48,839 nucleotides of DNA, taken from IMG/VR virus record IMGVR_UViG_3300030406_003844, positions 1 through 48,839 of that record. One strand, written 5' to 3'. The DNA comes from a virus. The first letter of the stretch is position 1, and each line of letters starts with the position of its first letter. The position numbers were made by a program, and so were the translations under genes. The notes under the pieces were generated by a model, which was not told the origin of the DNA, did not search any database, and saw only the letters and a list, made by a program, of their open reading frames with translations. Positions 20,683 to 29,131 of this stretch are shown piece by piece.

Positions 20683-21039
20683 ATGCCATTATTAAATCAA
20701 GGGACAAGGTTTGTAATCGACTCACTAAAAGACAGAATTAATCAAGTGGTTTTTGGGTTTGGGGGCACGTTGGCTACTCAAGACGACGCTGGTGCAGCAC
20801 AACCCGCAATAGTAGTAACACCTGTAGTTAGAGTGTTAGATGACCATACGTTATCAGTTGAGGCAAAGGTCCCACTTAGTAGCACGTTCAATAGTCCTCT
20901 AAAAGAAGTGGTCATTCAATACAAGAACCCATCAGATGCGACTGATACCACCGCTATAGCAAGGTATACATACGATTCTATAACTAAGACAAGCAATAAC
21001 GAAATTGTATTTTCAGCAATTATTGAGGTGACACCATGA
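20683..21039 (+). CDS. Small baseplate/tail-associated protein of unknown function
   Basis: A 118-residue protein. The ATG at 20683 lies 7 bases after a GGAGG at 20671-20675, one base past the upstream stop. After a short helical start (RFVIDSLKDRINQVVFGFGG) the rest alternates like beta strands (IVVTPVVRVLDDHTLSVEAKV, KEVVIQYKN, NEIVFSAIIEVTP). This resembles small beta-sandwich proteins that sit between baseplate and fibre genes in tailed viruses. No family is recognised. It overlaps the fibre-like gene by ATGA, so the two are probably translated together. Confidence 0.65.
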   Translation: MPLLNQGTRFVIDSLKDRINQVVFGFGGTLATQDDAGAAQPAIVVTPVVRVLDDHTLSVEAKVPLSSTFNSPLKEVVIQYKNPSDATDTTAIARYTYDSITKTSNNEIVFSAIIEVTP

Positions 21040-22223
21040 CGAACCCAAAGGCAGGACATATGGCCGCTGCAGGTATGAGTAGCAGCGCAGAAGGATTGAA
21101 AGACGGAGATGGACTATCATCTCCTAGTTTGACTAACCCGTATGAGGGAATACACGGTAACGGTATCATTCGTATGTCTGACACAGCAGTTGGTAGTGCA
21201 TTGAGGAACAGTATAGCAGCATCAACGCCCGGATTTATCGAGACTGCATCTTCAGGTGTAGTTACTATTCATGGAGGATGGTGTGTACTAGACGGTGCAC
21301 TTTACAAGTTTGCAGGTGGACCGGGTGCTACTCAACAAATCACGATAGGTGCAACTGGTACTGCTAATTTCAATGGCTCGCTTCCAGCAGTTCCATCTGC
21401 CACCAGTGAAGTGTTTGTTGTAGTTTATATTTGTTCAGATAGTGGTACAACTGCTAGAATCAGATATGAAATGGGTACACCGGTTGTACCTTCGCTAGGT
21501 ACACCACTGATACCTTCAGGCTTTTTGTCCAATCCTTCCATAGGTAATACACGCAGTAATCACCAATCAATTGTATTGGCTGTACTTCGTTATTCTATGA
21601 CAGGAGGGGCTGGGACCGTGACTGCTTCTTTGAATGCCACCCCAGTGTTGCATGACAGGCGGGTTTTTATCAGAACCAGTCCTATCTATTTGCAGCACAT
21701 GACAAAGGGTGGAATAACGACAGGTACTGGATTCCACACTGCCTCTAACGCTATTGATTCTCACACCGATCTTGCAGCACTTTATGGCTCACCCGAATCA
21801 GGCGATTTGACTGACAGCGAATATGGAGCCATTTGGCAAAGTCATACTCCTGATTCACACTCTATGCTATACTACGCTGCTTCCAAAACGCTAGGCGGCA
21901 CTAAAGCAATGCATACGCATAGACTCGGTCCTAACGAGGTAAGCATAGTGACTGCTGACACCGCATTCACCTTCGATCAAGCAAATATATGGTTAATGAA
22001 CCCTAATGGAGGTAGTGCTCACGCTACACTCACACCTAGCGGTACATTCCCACCGGGCCATGTAATTGAAATCAGGAACATATCTACCGCTAACTCGTTC
22101 AATGCAATATTTAACGCTAAAACAGACAACGCTAGTGCCGCTAACATCAATATAGCCAATGGTAAGTATGCTAGATTTGCATACGATGGTGCATCATGGC
22201 ATCTACTGATTCTACAGGCTTGA
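21036..22223 (+). CDS. Tail-fibre-like protein
   Basis: A 395-residue protein starting in the ATGA overlap with the upstream gene. It is rich in Gly, Ser, Thr and Ala and has no enzymatic motif. A segment at about residues 60-110 (GFIETASSGVVTIHGGWCVL, DGALYKFAGG) resembles fibre shaft or collar domains. The last 75 residues (PPGHVIEIRNIS ... GKYARFAYDGASWHLLIL) match the common fibre-tip pattern in which a 'G..I.I.N.S' strand is followed by 'A.F.YDG..W'. A role in host recognition is likely but inferred. It is the last large gene of the virion block. Confidence 0.6.
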   Translation: MTNPKAGHMAAAGMSSSAEGLKDGDGLSSPSLTNPYEGIHGNGIIRMSDTAVGSALRNSIAASTPGFIETASSGVVTIHGGWCVLDGALYKFAGGPGATQQITIGATGTANFNGSLPAVPSATSEVFVVVYICSDSGTTARIRYEMGTPVVPSLGTPLIPSGFLSNPSIGNTRSNHQSIVLAVLRYSMTGGAGTVTASLNATPVLHDRRVFIRTSPIYLQHMTKGGITTGTGFHTASNAIDSHTDLAALYGSPESGDLTDSEYGAIWQSHTPDSHSMLYYAASKTLGGTKAMHTHRLGPNEVSIVTADTAFTFDQANIWLMNPNGGSAHATLTPSGTFPPGHVIEIRNISTANSFNAIFNAKTDNASAANINIANGKYARFAYDGASWHLLILQA

Positions 22224-22227
22224 TACT

Positions 22228-22467
22228 ATGGGTAAATTACTCGCAGAACTACAGATAGAATGCGTCAACTGCAACGAGAAAAGCATTCCCCTTGTAATTA
22301 GAGGCGTTTACTTTTCCGGCAAGGGTACGACAATTCAAGAATGTCCCATCTGCGGACATATGTCCAAATTGGGTGAAAAGTCGTTACCTAAATCTAAGTC
22401 TAGCAAGGCCCGCAGGTTTCCCTACGGACGTTTTGCTAGAGAATTAGTTACTGCTTCTAGGCAATAA
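22228..22467 (+). CDS. Small zinc-ribbon protein
   Basis: A 79-residue protein with two cysteine pairs, CVNC near residue 12 and CPIC near residue 39, spaced as in a zinc ribbon. The tail is basic (KSKSSKARRFPYGRFAREL), which suggests nucleic-acid or protein binding. It begins four bases after the fibre-like gene's stop. Its TAA (22465-22467) directly abuts the stop of the convergent chaperonin gene. It is the last gene of the rightward arm. Function unknown. Confidence 0.7.
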   Translation: MGKLLAELQIECVNCNEKSIPLVIRGVYFSGKGTTIQECPICGHMSKLGEKSLPKSKSSKARRFPYGRFARELVTASRQ

Positions 22468-23964
22468 TCACTCGCCACGCTTACCGATGATGTCATCGAT
22501 GCGCAGGATGCTGATAGTGACCTCACTTGCAGACTGAATGGCCTGCTTGACTAGATTCAATGGCTCCCATACATCTGCATCTTTCATCGATGTAGTCCCT
22601 CCATCCTCAATATCGGGTCCGTAATCGATGTTGCCTGACAGATGCTCATTTCTGAGTGCCAGTACAGTGTCCAGTGGATCGTGACCCGCATTCTCAGCGA
22701 TAGTAGCAGGGATTGTTTCTAGTGCGTCTGCAAAGGCATCGATAGCCATTTGAGCACGACCACCAATCTCTGCCGCTCTGCTTCTAAGATTGATAGCAGA
22801 GTTAAGATATGCTGCTCCTCCACCCGGTACGACCTCAAGAGTATTGTATGCTAAGCACACGACACCAAGAGCATCTTCAAAGCCACGCTCGGTCTCATCG
22901 AGTGTCTGCTTAGTAGCACCTCTGAGGATGAGAGTAGTGACTTCACCCTTGCCTTTGACTACGACATACTTCATGTCACCAATAGTGGTGCATTCGACAT
23001 CTGCATCGACAGCATCTCCTAAGTCCTCGATAGTATGAGCCGCTGCTGTATTAAGAAGTAGACCAAGTGCTGTTAGGTCACTCTCAGGCAAACGCTGCAC
23101 AACGCTGATACCAGCCTTAGCCAGTGTAGCGGCAACCACTTCATTTACATGGTCCCTGACAAACACCGCACCGCCTTCAGGAAGACGCTCGATGATAGCC
23201 TCTGCTTTCTTGACCCAAATATCTCTAGTTGTAGTCTGTTGATATTGTTGGTATTCTGCAGCAGATCCAAGTGACACCTGTACATTGTCCTCATTCTTCT
23301 TGTTACTGAGACCAGTGTTGATTAACAACGCTTTACCCTGTACGGTTGGCATTGCAGGTAGCATGAATTCCTTGTGTAAAACCACACCTGAGAAGCATGT
23401 TGAATCTTCTAAGCCTCCACCGGGCTGACACAGGACACGGATGCGCTCAAAATCGCCTCCAGCCAACTCTGCAGCCTTGACACATAGTTCACTGACGTGC
23501 TCCATAGCAGACTCTAGTGACTTACCTGTAATCGATGTCTGAGCCACATGCTTTAGATGAGGCTTGGCTGACTCTGATAATGATTGTATATGCTCTACAG
23601 CCCACTGTGCTGCTTGCCTGTAACCTTTGCAAATTACGTTAGGGTGCAAGCCCTTTTCAAACAGTGATTCTGTGTTACTTAGTAATTGGCCTGCCAATAC
23701 GACTGTACTAGTTGTACCATCGTAGCACATGCTTTCTTGTGTGTTAGCGGCTTCGATAATCATCTTAGCACCGGGGTGTGAAACGTCAAGTTCCTGTAGA
23801 ATTGTAGCACCGTCATTTGTTACAATGACATTGCCACCACCGTCTACCATCATCTTGTCCATTCCCGCCGGACCTAGCGTCGTTCTAACCGTGTCTGCGA
23901 TTGCTTTCGCAGCACGAATGTTCAGGCTCTGTGCTGTTTGTTGTTGCTCTCCATTGTTTACCAT
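22468..23964 (-). CDS. Group II chaperonin (thermosome subunit)
   Basis: A 498-residue archaeal-type chaperonin, an ATP-driven protein-folding ring. Clear family motifs are [11 protein letters not shown] (28-38), VTNDGATIL (48-56), VVPGGGA (378-384), [10 protein letters not shown] (360-369, with Asp364 at the place of the hydrolytic Asp398 of GroEL) and ILRIDDII near the C-terminus. The lid-forming apical region is present. The nucleotide motif normally GDGTT reads C80-Y81-D82-G-T-T-S: the aspartate is kept but the glycine before it is Tyr. At 498 residues it is shorter than usual thermosomes (about 540), mainly at the N-terminus. It is the last gene of the leftward arm. Possible clients are the very large virion proteins (inference). 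Confidence 0.97.
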   Translation of the reverse strand: MVNNGEQQQTAQSLNIRAAKAIADTVRTTLGPAGMDKMMVDGGGNVIVTNDGATILQELDVSHPGAKMIIEAANTQESMCYDGTTSTVVLAGQLLSNTESLFEKGLHPNVICKGYRQAAQWAVEHIQSLSESAKPHLKHVAQTSITGKSLESAMEHVSELCVKAAELAGGDFERIRVLCQPGGGLEDSTCFSGVVLHKEFMLPAMPTVQGKALLINTGLSNKKNEDNVQVSLGSAAEYQQYQQTTTRDIWVKKAEAIIERLPEGGAVFVRDHVNEVVAATLAKAGISVVQRLPESDLTALGLLLNTAAAHTIEDLGDAVDADVECTTIGDMKYVVVKGKGEVTTLILRGATKQTLDETERGFEDALGVVCLAYNTLEVVPGGGAAYLNSAINLRSRAAEIGGRAQMAIDAFADALETIPATIAENAGHDPLDTVLALRNEHLSGNIDYGPDIEDGGTTSMKDADVWEPLNLVKQAIQSASEVTISILRIDDIIGKRGE

Positions 23965-24512
23965 TCTACATCAAACTCCATCGGTATTTCTTCATTTCTC
24001 AATCTCACCCTTATATCGCTTGCGCTACTACAACGCTTAACTAATGTGAGTATTATGTTTGCATCAGATATGCATTCTTGTATTATTTTGGCTTCACTTC
24101 CTTTTTGCCAAATAGGGGCATATATCTCAGTATGTAACTGAGAGGGTAAATCTGTGTCATTAAGATTTATTTTGTGACCAGTTAGTGCCTTTAGTTCATC
24201 ATCTATGTTTATGATATGGTTTTCAATATGGTTTATCATATCACTAGGTGTAGATTTAGTTATTCCTGACCACGATAACGTAATGCCGTAATCTTGAGTA
24301 TTTTTCAGAATCAATATCCCGCCATTATCTACAATTGTAGCCATTTCATCTTGTATTTTTGAATATTTGATGGGCTTAGAATCTGCATAAGATCGATAAC
24401 TGGTGTATACAGAGAGGTAATCATCCCCTGTAATTACCACTACTTCAGGAGCATTGATTATGTGCGAAAATTCACTACCATAAGCAAACACTACGAAGTG
24501 CTTTCCTTTCAT
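23958..24512 (-). CDS. Hypothetical protein, 184 residues
   Basis: No family is recognised. The start ([26 protein letters not shown]) and middle ([10 protein letters not shown]) alternate like an alpha/beta fold. A '[13 protein letters not shown]' type stretch lies near the C-terminus. No transmembrane segment or signal peptide is visible. It overlaps the chaperonin start by 7 bases downstream and the upstream zinc-finger gene by ATGA, so it is probably co-translated with both. Confidence 0.7.
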   Translation of the reverse strand: MKGKHFVVFAYGSEFSHIINAPEVVVITGDDYLSVYTSYRSYADSKPIKYSKIQDEMATIVDNGGILILKNTQDYGITLSWSGITKSTPSDMINHIENHIINIDDELKALTGHKINLNDTDLPSQLHTEIYAPIWQKGSEAKIIQECISDANIILTLVKRCSSASDIRVRLRNEEIPMEFDVEW

Positions 24513-24673
24513 TCCTCTTCACCTGTTAGCGTCTTGATGCTTTCCTGCATCGCACCCATACAGGCTAGGCAGAAATCGCAGAAGTCTACCCTCAAAAGAC
24601 CAAAATACCCACTGATTCCCTCCTCTTTGAAGGTAAATTCAGCGTTACACAGTGAGCAATTTTTCGTTGTCAC
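24509..24673 (-). CDS. 54-residue four-to-five-cysteine zinc-finger microprotein
   Basis: GTG start at 24673 within a GTGA overlap with the upstream ATPase gene. It ends in an ATGA overlap with the next gene. Read directly from the sequence, it begins (M)TTKNCSLCNAEFTF, has a second cluster CDFCLACMGAMQ, and ends in GEEE. CxxC plus CxxCxxC spacing suggests one zinc knuckle or ribbon. The exact coupling at both ends supports it as a real gene despite its size. Confidence 0.72.
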   Translation of the reverse strand: MTTKNCSLCNAEFTFKEEGISGYFGLLRVDFCDFCLACMGAMQESIKTLTGEEE

Positions 24674-26079
24674 TTACTGGCCTCCTTATTTCTGTGTTCT
24701 TTGAGCAGCCTTACGTACTTACTTTTCCCTTCACGAGTTTCTTCAAAGACATTTTTCCCCGATTCATTGTATTTGTTGTTTATACCTGCTTTGCTGCTTA
24801 GGTTCTCTTCTTTACCAAACACTTCCATGAGTTTAGCCTTTTTAGCCCAGCCCGGTCCACGGTTATCGTTGAAATCAAAGTGCTCACAACGCCAATATGC
24901 CGATTTCCAACTAGCCTGTAATTTTCTCTTAGTGGCACTTGCCATGCCCACCTTGACTTCAGACTCAAGCCAGTCGATTAGGTTGTGATACAGGTCGTAT
25001 AGTATTTCTTTAGCCATATCTACATGGTCACCAGTGACTTTCCATACACCCTCTATCATAGCCATGTGGTGGGCCAAGATGTTAGTGTAGTTCTGAAGAC
25101 CCATGATGAAAGATGCGCACACACCCTGCTTTTTGGGGTCCATGTTCTCAACCAAATCGTAGTAATCATCGATTGCTTGGTGCAGAGCCGATCTGTAAGA
25201 GCCGTCGATTTCAAACATGTCATACATAGCGTTCATAGTCCAACCTTCTTGCAATTCACGAGTAGATTGAATCCATTCTTCACCACTTATTCCATTGATA
25301 TCGAGAACTCTCTGTTTTAGACGTGTTTGGAGATTAGTGAAGAATTCAACTACCTCCTCGTAAGACATTTCAAATTCCACTTTGTTGTGAACAGCGTCTG
25401 CCAGTTCGTGTGCGATATTTCGCTTCATTTCAAGTGTCCAATGTCGCCAGTAAACCAACACTCTTTGGAAGATACCCTTGTCTAGTACGTGTTCCTTTAT
25501 TCCCTGTGGGGGGAATGTAGTAATCCACAATGATACAAGAGATTCAATTGTAATGGTGCCGTCTTTCAAGTGTTTTGTCAAGAAATTCCTACCTGTACCT
25601 GCAGCGTTTAGTGCTGATTGTAAGAATAGTACAGTTTGCTCTGAGTGTTGTGTTGGTTTTAGAATAATTGAACCTTCATCAAAGTTCATACCTTTCGCTC
25701 CTGCTAACACACCGGGAGTTTGAATTAGATTGTCATCGCCATCTCTGCTCCAAGACCCCACCATAGCCGCATCTGTGCCAGTTGTATAGTCAACACAGTC
25801 TATTCCTATGTCCTTCATGACCTTTTGAATAATCTCAAACGCTACAGATTTACCCGTTCTAGTATCTTGAATCCAAAACATGCTCACTCTAGGGTCAATG
25901 TTAGATGCCCCTATAGGCATCCTGACAAACGGTAGAGCCACCTGCCCTAAAATGAAGAAAAAGGACAATAGTCCCGGTATTTCGTTATCCTTCGATACTT
26001 CTCTAAAGTGTTCTAAATATCCTCTCAAAATTGGGTATTCTTGCATGCATTCATAGTGTTCTACGCTGTGGTCTATCAT
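24670..26079 (-). CDS. P-loop ATPase, candidate replicative helicase (MCM-like AAA+)
   Basis: A 469-residue protein. A Walker A-like sequence QDTRTGKS lies at 71-78 and a Walker B candidate MNFDEGSII at 131-139. These are followed by LFLQSALNAAG, KDGTITIES, SLWITTFPP (possible sensor 1) and GIFQRVLVYWR (possible arginine finger) in the order seen in MCM-type AAA+ motors. The first Gly of the canonical GxxxxGK[ST] is replaced by Gln. The C-terminal third is helical and basic. No other replicative-helicase candidate of this type is in the window, and its neighbours are primase, polymerase and nucleases. DUF3987-type ATPases are an alternative family. The helicase function is inference. Confidence 0.6.
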   Translation of the reverse strand: MIDHSVEHYECMQEYPILRGYLEHFREVSKDNEIPGLLSFFFILGQVALPFVRMPIGASNIDPRVSMFWIQDTRTGKSVAFEIIQKVMKDIGIDCVDYTTGTDAAMVGSWSRDGDDNLIQTPGVLAGAKGMNFDEGSIILKPTQHSEQTVLFLQSALNAAGTGRNFLTKHLKDGTITIESLVSLWITTFPPQGIKEHVLDKGIFQRVLVYWRHWTLEMKRNIAHELADAVHNKVEFEMSYEEVVEFFTNLQTRLKQRVLDINGISGEEWIQSTRELQEGWTMNAMYDMFEIDGSYRSALHQAIDDYYDLVENMDPKKQGVCASFIMGLQNYTNILAHHMAMIEGVWKVTGDHVDMAKEILYDLYHNLIDWLESEVKVGMASATKRKLQASWKSAYWRCEHFDFNDNRGPGWAKKAKLMEVFGKEENLSSKAGINNKYNESGKNVFEETREGKSKYVRLLKEHRNKEASK

Positions 26080-26789
26080 ATCTTTCCTCTCCCTTTGCTA
26101 TATTTGCGCTCTACTCTTACCGGTTCCTCGCTCGTTAGAACCTCAATTAGTCGCTGTCGCAGAACAGAACCCATCCCTTTCACCTGTTTAACGGATTCGA
26201 CATGCAACATTTCCTCTATACTGCCACATCTTTCTAGTAATTTTTCTACCAAATCTTGTCCAAAACCCGGTACTGCGAGTAACATGTCTGCCCTAATATC
26301 GTTAGTGCTGACTCTAGTGATTGCTTTTGCACCGTGACTAGATGCAGATGTGTGTAGTTTGGAATGTAATTTTGTGATAAACATAGCCGCTTCGCTGTAG
26401 TTGTTAGCCCTCCATACGTGACAATCAAAGTCAGCCATTATGCGGGCAATAATTCCTGTGAGTGTATTAAGTGACTTAGAGTAAGTAGTCTTTCTACCCT
26501 GATTGTTTGCAATTTTGACATACTTCGCTAGATCTCCATGAATTACTAAGAAAACTCTCTGACAATTAGCATCTAAATTCTCCATCTGACGCATCAGATG
26601 TCCTGAATATGTAGATTGAAACAGGTCAGAGATGCTTTTGCACTCGATGTGTCCATCCCCGGCTTTGTAATCACCCATGCCCTGTAGAAATACCTGTTTT
26701 ACGGGTATTCCCTGCCTTTCTGCAGCCCTAACCACGGCATCTTTCAACGGACCTCTTTCATTAGAATCAATTATCAGAGGTACTTTCAT
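26076..26789 (-). CDS. XPF/ERCC4-family structure-specific nuclease
   Basis: A 237-residue nuclease-HhH protein. The ERCC4 catalytic signature is IIDSNERGPL (6-15), MGDYKAG (38-44), then E49-C50-K51...D55. The usual motif is ERKxxxD, and here its arginine is Cys. Residues about 174-222 form a double helix-hairpin-helix (AVPGFGQDLVEKLLERCGS, VKGMGSVLRQRLIEVL) that binds branched DNA. Size and layout match archaeal XPF/Mus81-type short proteins. The start at 26789 follows GAGGTGAGA. It probably cuts forks or recombination intermediates during viral replication. It overlaps the neighbouring winged-helix gene by 23 bases. Confidence 0.9.
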   Translation of the reverse strand: MKVPLIIDSNERGPLKDAVVRAAERQGIPVKQVFLQGMGDYKAGDGHIECKSISDLFQSTYSGHLMRQMENLDANCQRVFLVIHGDLAKYVKIANNQGRKTTYSKSLNTLTGIIARIMADFDCHVWRANNYSEAAMFITKLHSKLHTSASSHGAKAITRVSTNDIRADMLLAVPGFGQDLVEKLLERCGSIEEMLHVESVKQVKGMGSVLRQRLIEVLTSEEPVRVERKYSKGRGKI

Positions 26790-27078
26790 TTATTCTCACC
26801 TCATTTATTTTCCATGTACAGATTCTCATTCTGTGTCCTCTGACATCTGTTTCATCGATGTAACCTGATTTCGTGAAATAAGGGTATTTGTTCAATATTT
26901 GAGCAATCGTGCCTTTTGACGGGTTTTTGCTGTAAAGTCTTCCAGTTCTAGGTGATACTTGCTCATGCATCAAGGAGTATACTTTGTTTGTTGATAGTAT
27001 CTCGCCGTTTTCTTCAAAGGCTCTGAACATACGCTTGATTGTGTTAGTTATTGGGTAGTTTATTCTGTGCTTTGTCAT
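26767..27078 (-). CDS. Small winged-helix-like DNA-binding protein
   Basis: I start it at the ATG at 27078 in the ATGA overlap with the primase gene, giving 103 residues beginning MTKHRINYPITN. The pattern NKVYSLMHEQVSPRTGRLYS, SKGTIAQILNKYPYF, then a beta hairpin ending MRICTWKIN, resembles a winged helix-turn-helix. It sits between primase and XPF-type nuclease, so it may be a replication accessory or a local regulator. The fold assignment is by eye. Confidence 0.6.
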   Translation of the reverse strand: MTKHRINYPITNTIKRMFRAFEENGEILSTNKVYSLMHEQVSPRTGRLYSKNPSKGTIAQILNKYPYFTKSGYIDETDVRGHRMRICTWKINEVRINESTSDN

Positions 27079-28169
27079 TCTATAGCCCCCGTTTTGTCCC
27101 AATATCTACACTTACCCATGCACAGTCCTTTAGACCATAGCATACTGCAGGTTTGGGGGTAATCTTTACCAACAATTGTACGAACCTGATAACGAGTGAT
27201 ACCTTCATCGAAATCAGCCCATTGCAGGCCCTTTATGAAAGAAACAATCTTCTCTGTATGCGTGGTAAGGATGTCTGAATTAAATCGCTCTAAGGGCAAG
27301 AAATGCCTCATTCGCTTTGCTAGATATTTCACCAGTTGCACTCTAGCATCGTGACTGGGGTTGCCCCCTACGTGACACGCTGCTTGGTTGAGACAAGGTA
27401 ATATGATTACACCATCCATTTTCAGTGTAGGTAGGTCTAATGGTGCAGTATTCTTTTGGAATACGCCCTTTTTTTCACCGGGCTTCTTTACATCTAATTT
27501 GATGCCATTTTTCCCGAAGGATATGACACCACTTGTAGGCTCAAGGGCCTTTTCAAGTATGTGACCCATGCCACTTTCTAAATCCTCTGTATTCAGAGGG
27601 ACACTCCAGTAACCACGCTTGGCATTATAGGAGTTAGGAATACGAATCAACCCACTTGTGTCGAATGGCACTGCAGGGTCAGAACAGTACAGATTTAAGT
27701 CCTTAATCCAGTCGTTTACCTTTCTCATACCAGCCTCTCTGATAGCCGATAAATGAGAGCCGCTAGCAGGAGTGTATGTTTTTGACAGTGCTATCCATAT
27801 GTGGAAACCGCCCCCGCTAAACCACACACCATGCTCTATGTCTTTCTCTAGCAATTCTTTATGCAATCTGAGAGCCTGTGACAGAGGTACATCCAGTGCT
27901 ACATCGGGGCGACTAGGGTCAGTGAAATCTTTAGGATCGAAATCTAATACAAAGTGTCTGATTATCGGAGTTTGTAGGTTTACTCTTTTGTGATTAGGGG
28001 CTTCTGTAGCACGATATCCATAGACTGTGGTGTATGCGTTAGATACGCCATTTTTACCTGCCCAATATCGTTCAAACTCAGTGCTGTTGCGCACTAACTT
28101 TCTGAAGCCCTTTCCCTTCTCTGTGCTTAACTCTAATACTTCTCTTGGAAAATCAAACTGTACATACAT
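27075..28169 (-). CDS. Archaeo-eukaryotic primase with PriS-like and PriL-like regions in one chain
   Basis: A 364-residue protein. Catalytic Asp pair in RHFVLDFDPKDF (D76, D78); WFSGGGFHIW at 116-125 with S118 and H123; and LIRIPNSYNAKRGYW at 174-188 as the third primase motif. The C-terminal part has Cys259, Cys341, Cys350 and Cys354 with HDARVQLVKYLAK and DYPQTCSMLW, which resembles the 4Fe-4S domain of the primase large subunit. The ATG at 28169 directly follows GAGGTGGTGA; an upstream start would run into the nuclease gene. It would make primers for the viral polymerase. The fusion reading is by motif inspection. Confidence 0.88.
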   Translation of the reverse strand: MYVQFDFPREVLELSTEKGKGFRKLVRNSTEFERYWAGKNGVSNAYTTVYGYRATEAPNHKRVNLQTPIIRHFVLDFDPKDFTDPSRPDVALDVPLSQALRLHKELLEKDIEHGVWFSGGGFHIWIALSKTYTPASGSHLSAIREAGMRKVNDWIKDLNLYCSDPAVPFDTSGLIRIPNSYNAKRGYWSVPLNTEDLESGMGHILEKALEPTSGVISFGKNGIKLDVKKPGEKKGVFQKNTAPLDLPTLKMDGVIILPCLNQAACHVGGNPSHDARVQLVKYLAKRMRHFLPLERFNSDILTTHTEKIVSFIKGLQWADFDEGITRYQVRTIVGKDYPQTCSMLWSKGLCMGKCRYWDKTGAIE

Positions 28170-28170
28170 T

Positions 28171-29127
28171 TCACCACCTCGGCCAATAGTGCTCGCCGCC
28201 CGGTTGCCAAGCGGGGCAATCTTCAGTAAAACTGCACCAAGCACATTTACCTTGGTGTGGTTTAGGTGGGAAATGGTCGTTAAAGTACGCCTCTAACAAA
28301 GCGTCTACGTCCTTTTCCAACTTGTTTGAATATGATTTGATAACTCTTTCGTGTGACCAACTATCTACGAATCTGACCCCTTCCATGTCTTCTCCACATG
28401 AGCCGTCAGGGTAGAACCAGCCCCAGTGAGTGACGTTTTGTAGGGGGTGGTCTGCCATCTTTAGTAAATCAACATAGAACGCCATTTCCTTGCGCATTCC
28501 CTGTACTTTGTATCTATCATCAACCCACTCATTCTTCTTCTTGTCCCACTTCTGCTTCCATTTACCTGTTTTCAATTCCATCAGACTAATCGAGCCGTCT
28601 TCGTTTTCAAAGCCACGGTCTATCATACCTGCAAAATGTATAGGAACAGTATGTATTTTCCCGTTGTGGACAAAACTGCGTTCTGTAAATACATGAATCT
28701 CGTCTTCATTGATAACTGGTAAGAAGTTTTGACCTTGAGTGGCTTCTAGCCGATCTAACTCCCATTCCAGTCTTTTGACTAGTATTTCCTCTTCACCTAG
28801 AAGATAGGGTTCTTCAGGCTTAGGTAGACTTTTCACAAACAGAGAGAATGCTTCTTCTCTCTTTTTATCGTTTAGTAGTTTGAGTACTTTATCCAAGTTA
28901 GGTCTAACATAGACATAAAATTCCTCCATCGCATTGTGCACATTTGTGCCCTTGCGCATTGCGTCAGTTTCGGGTGTCTCTCTGCCCTCTCTGCGCTTGA
29001 AATGATATTGTTGTGGACAGAAATCAAAATCGCTTGTCAAACTAGACTTAGTGATGCGAAGGTGCTTTTCATGTCCGGGTTCCCACTGATATGTGGATTT
29101 GCTGTATGCTTCAAAATCTCTCGCCAT
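28171..29127 (-). CDS. Cas4/RecB-like PD-(D/E)XK nuclease with probable 4Fe-4S cluster
   Basis: A 318-residue protein. Nuclease core residues are His64 with Glu68/69, Asp170 (FAGMIDRG), then MELKTGK (183-189) and a following helix ending EMAFYVDLL. Cys37 together with Cys295, Cys298 and Cys304 has the split layout of the Fe-S cluster in Cas4 and AddB nucleases. I start at the ATG at 29127 after GGTGAT; the longer frame overlaps PolB. No cas1/cas2 or CRISPR array is nearby, so it is a replication/recombination exonuclease rather than an adaptation gene. It probably trims DNA ends. Confidence 0.88.
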   Translation of the reverse strand: MARDFEAYSKSTYQWEPGHEKHLRITKSSLTSDFDFCPQQYHFKRREGRETPETDAMRKGTNVHNAMEEFYVYVRPNLDKVLKLLNDKKREEAFSLFVKSLPKPEEPYLLGEEEILVKRLEWELDRLEATQGQNFLPVINEDEIHVFTERSFVHNGKIHTVPIHFAGMIDRGFENEDGSISLMELKTGKWKQKWDKKKNEWVDDRYKVQGMRKEMAFYVDLLKMADHPLQNVTHWGWFYPDGSCGEDMEGVRFVDSWSHERVIKSYSNKLEKDVDALLEAYFNDHFPPKPHQGKCAWCSFTEDCPAWQPGGEHYWPRW

Positions 29128-29131
29128 ATTA

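Noticed and set aside
28171-29127. CRISPR adaptation gene cas4
   Set aside because: Fe-S nuclease signature fits Cas4-like proteins, but no cas1, cas2, leader or repeat array is present and the context is replication.
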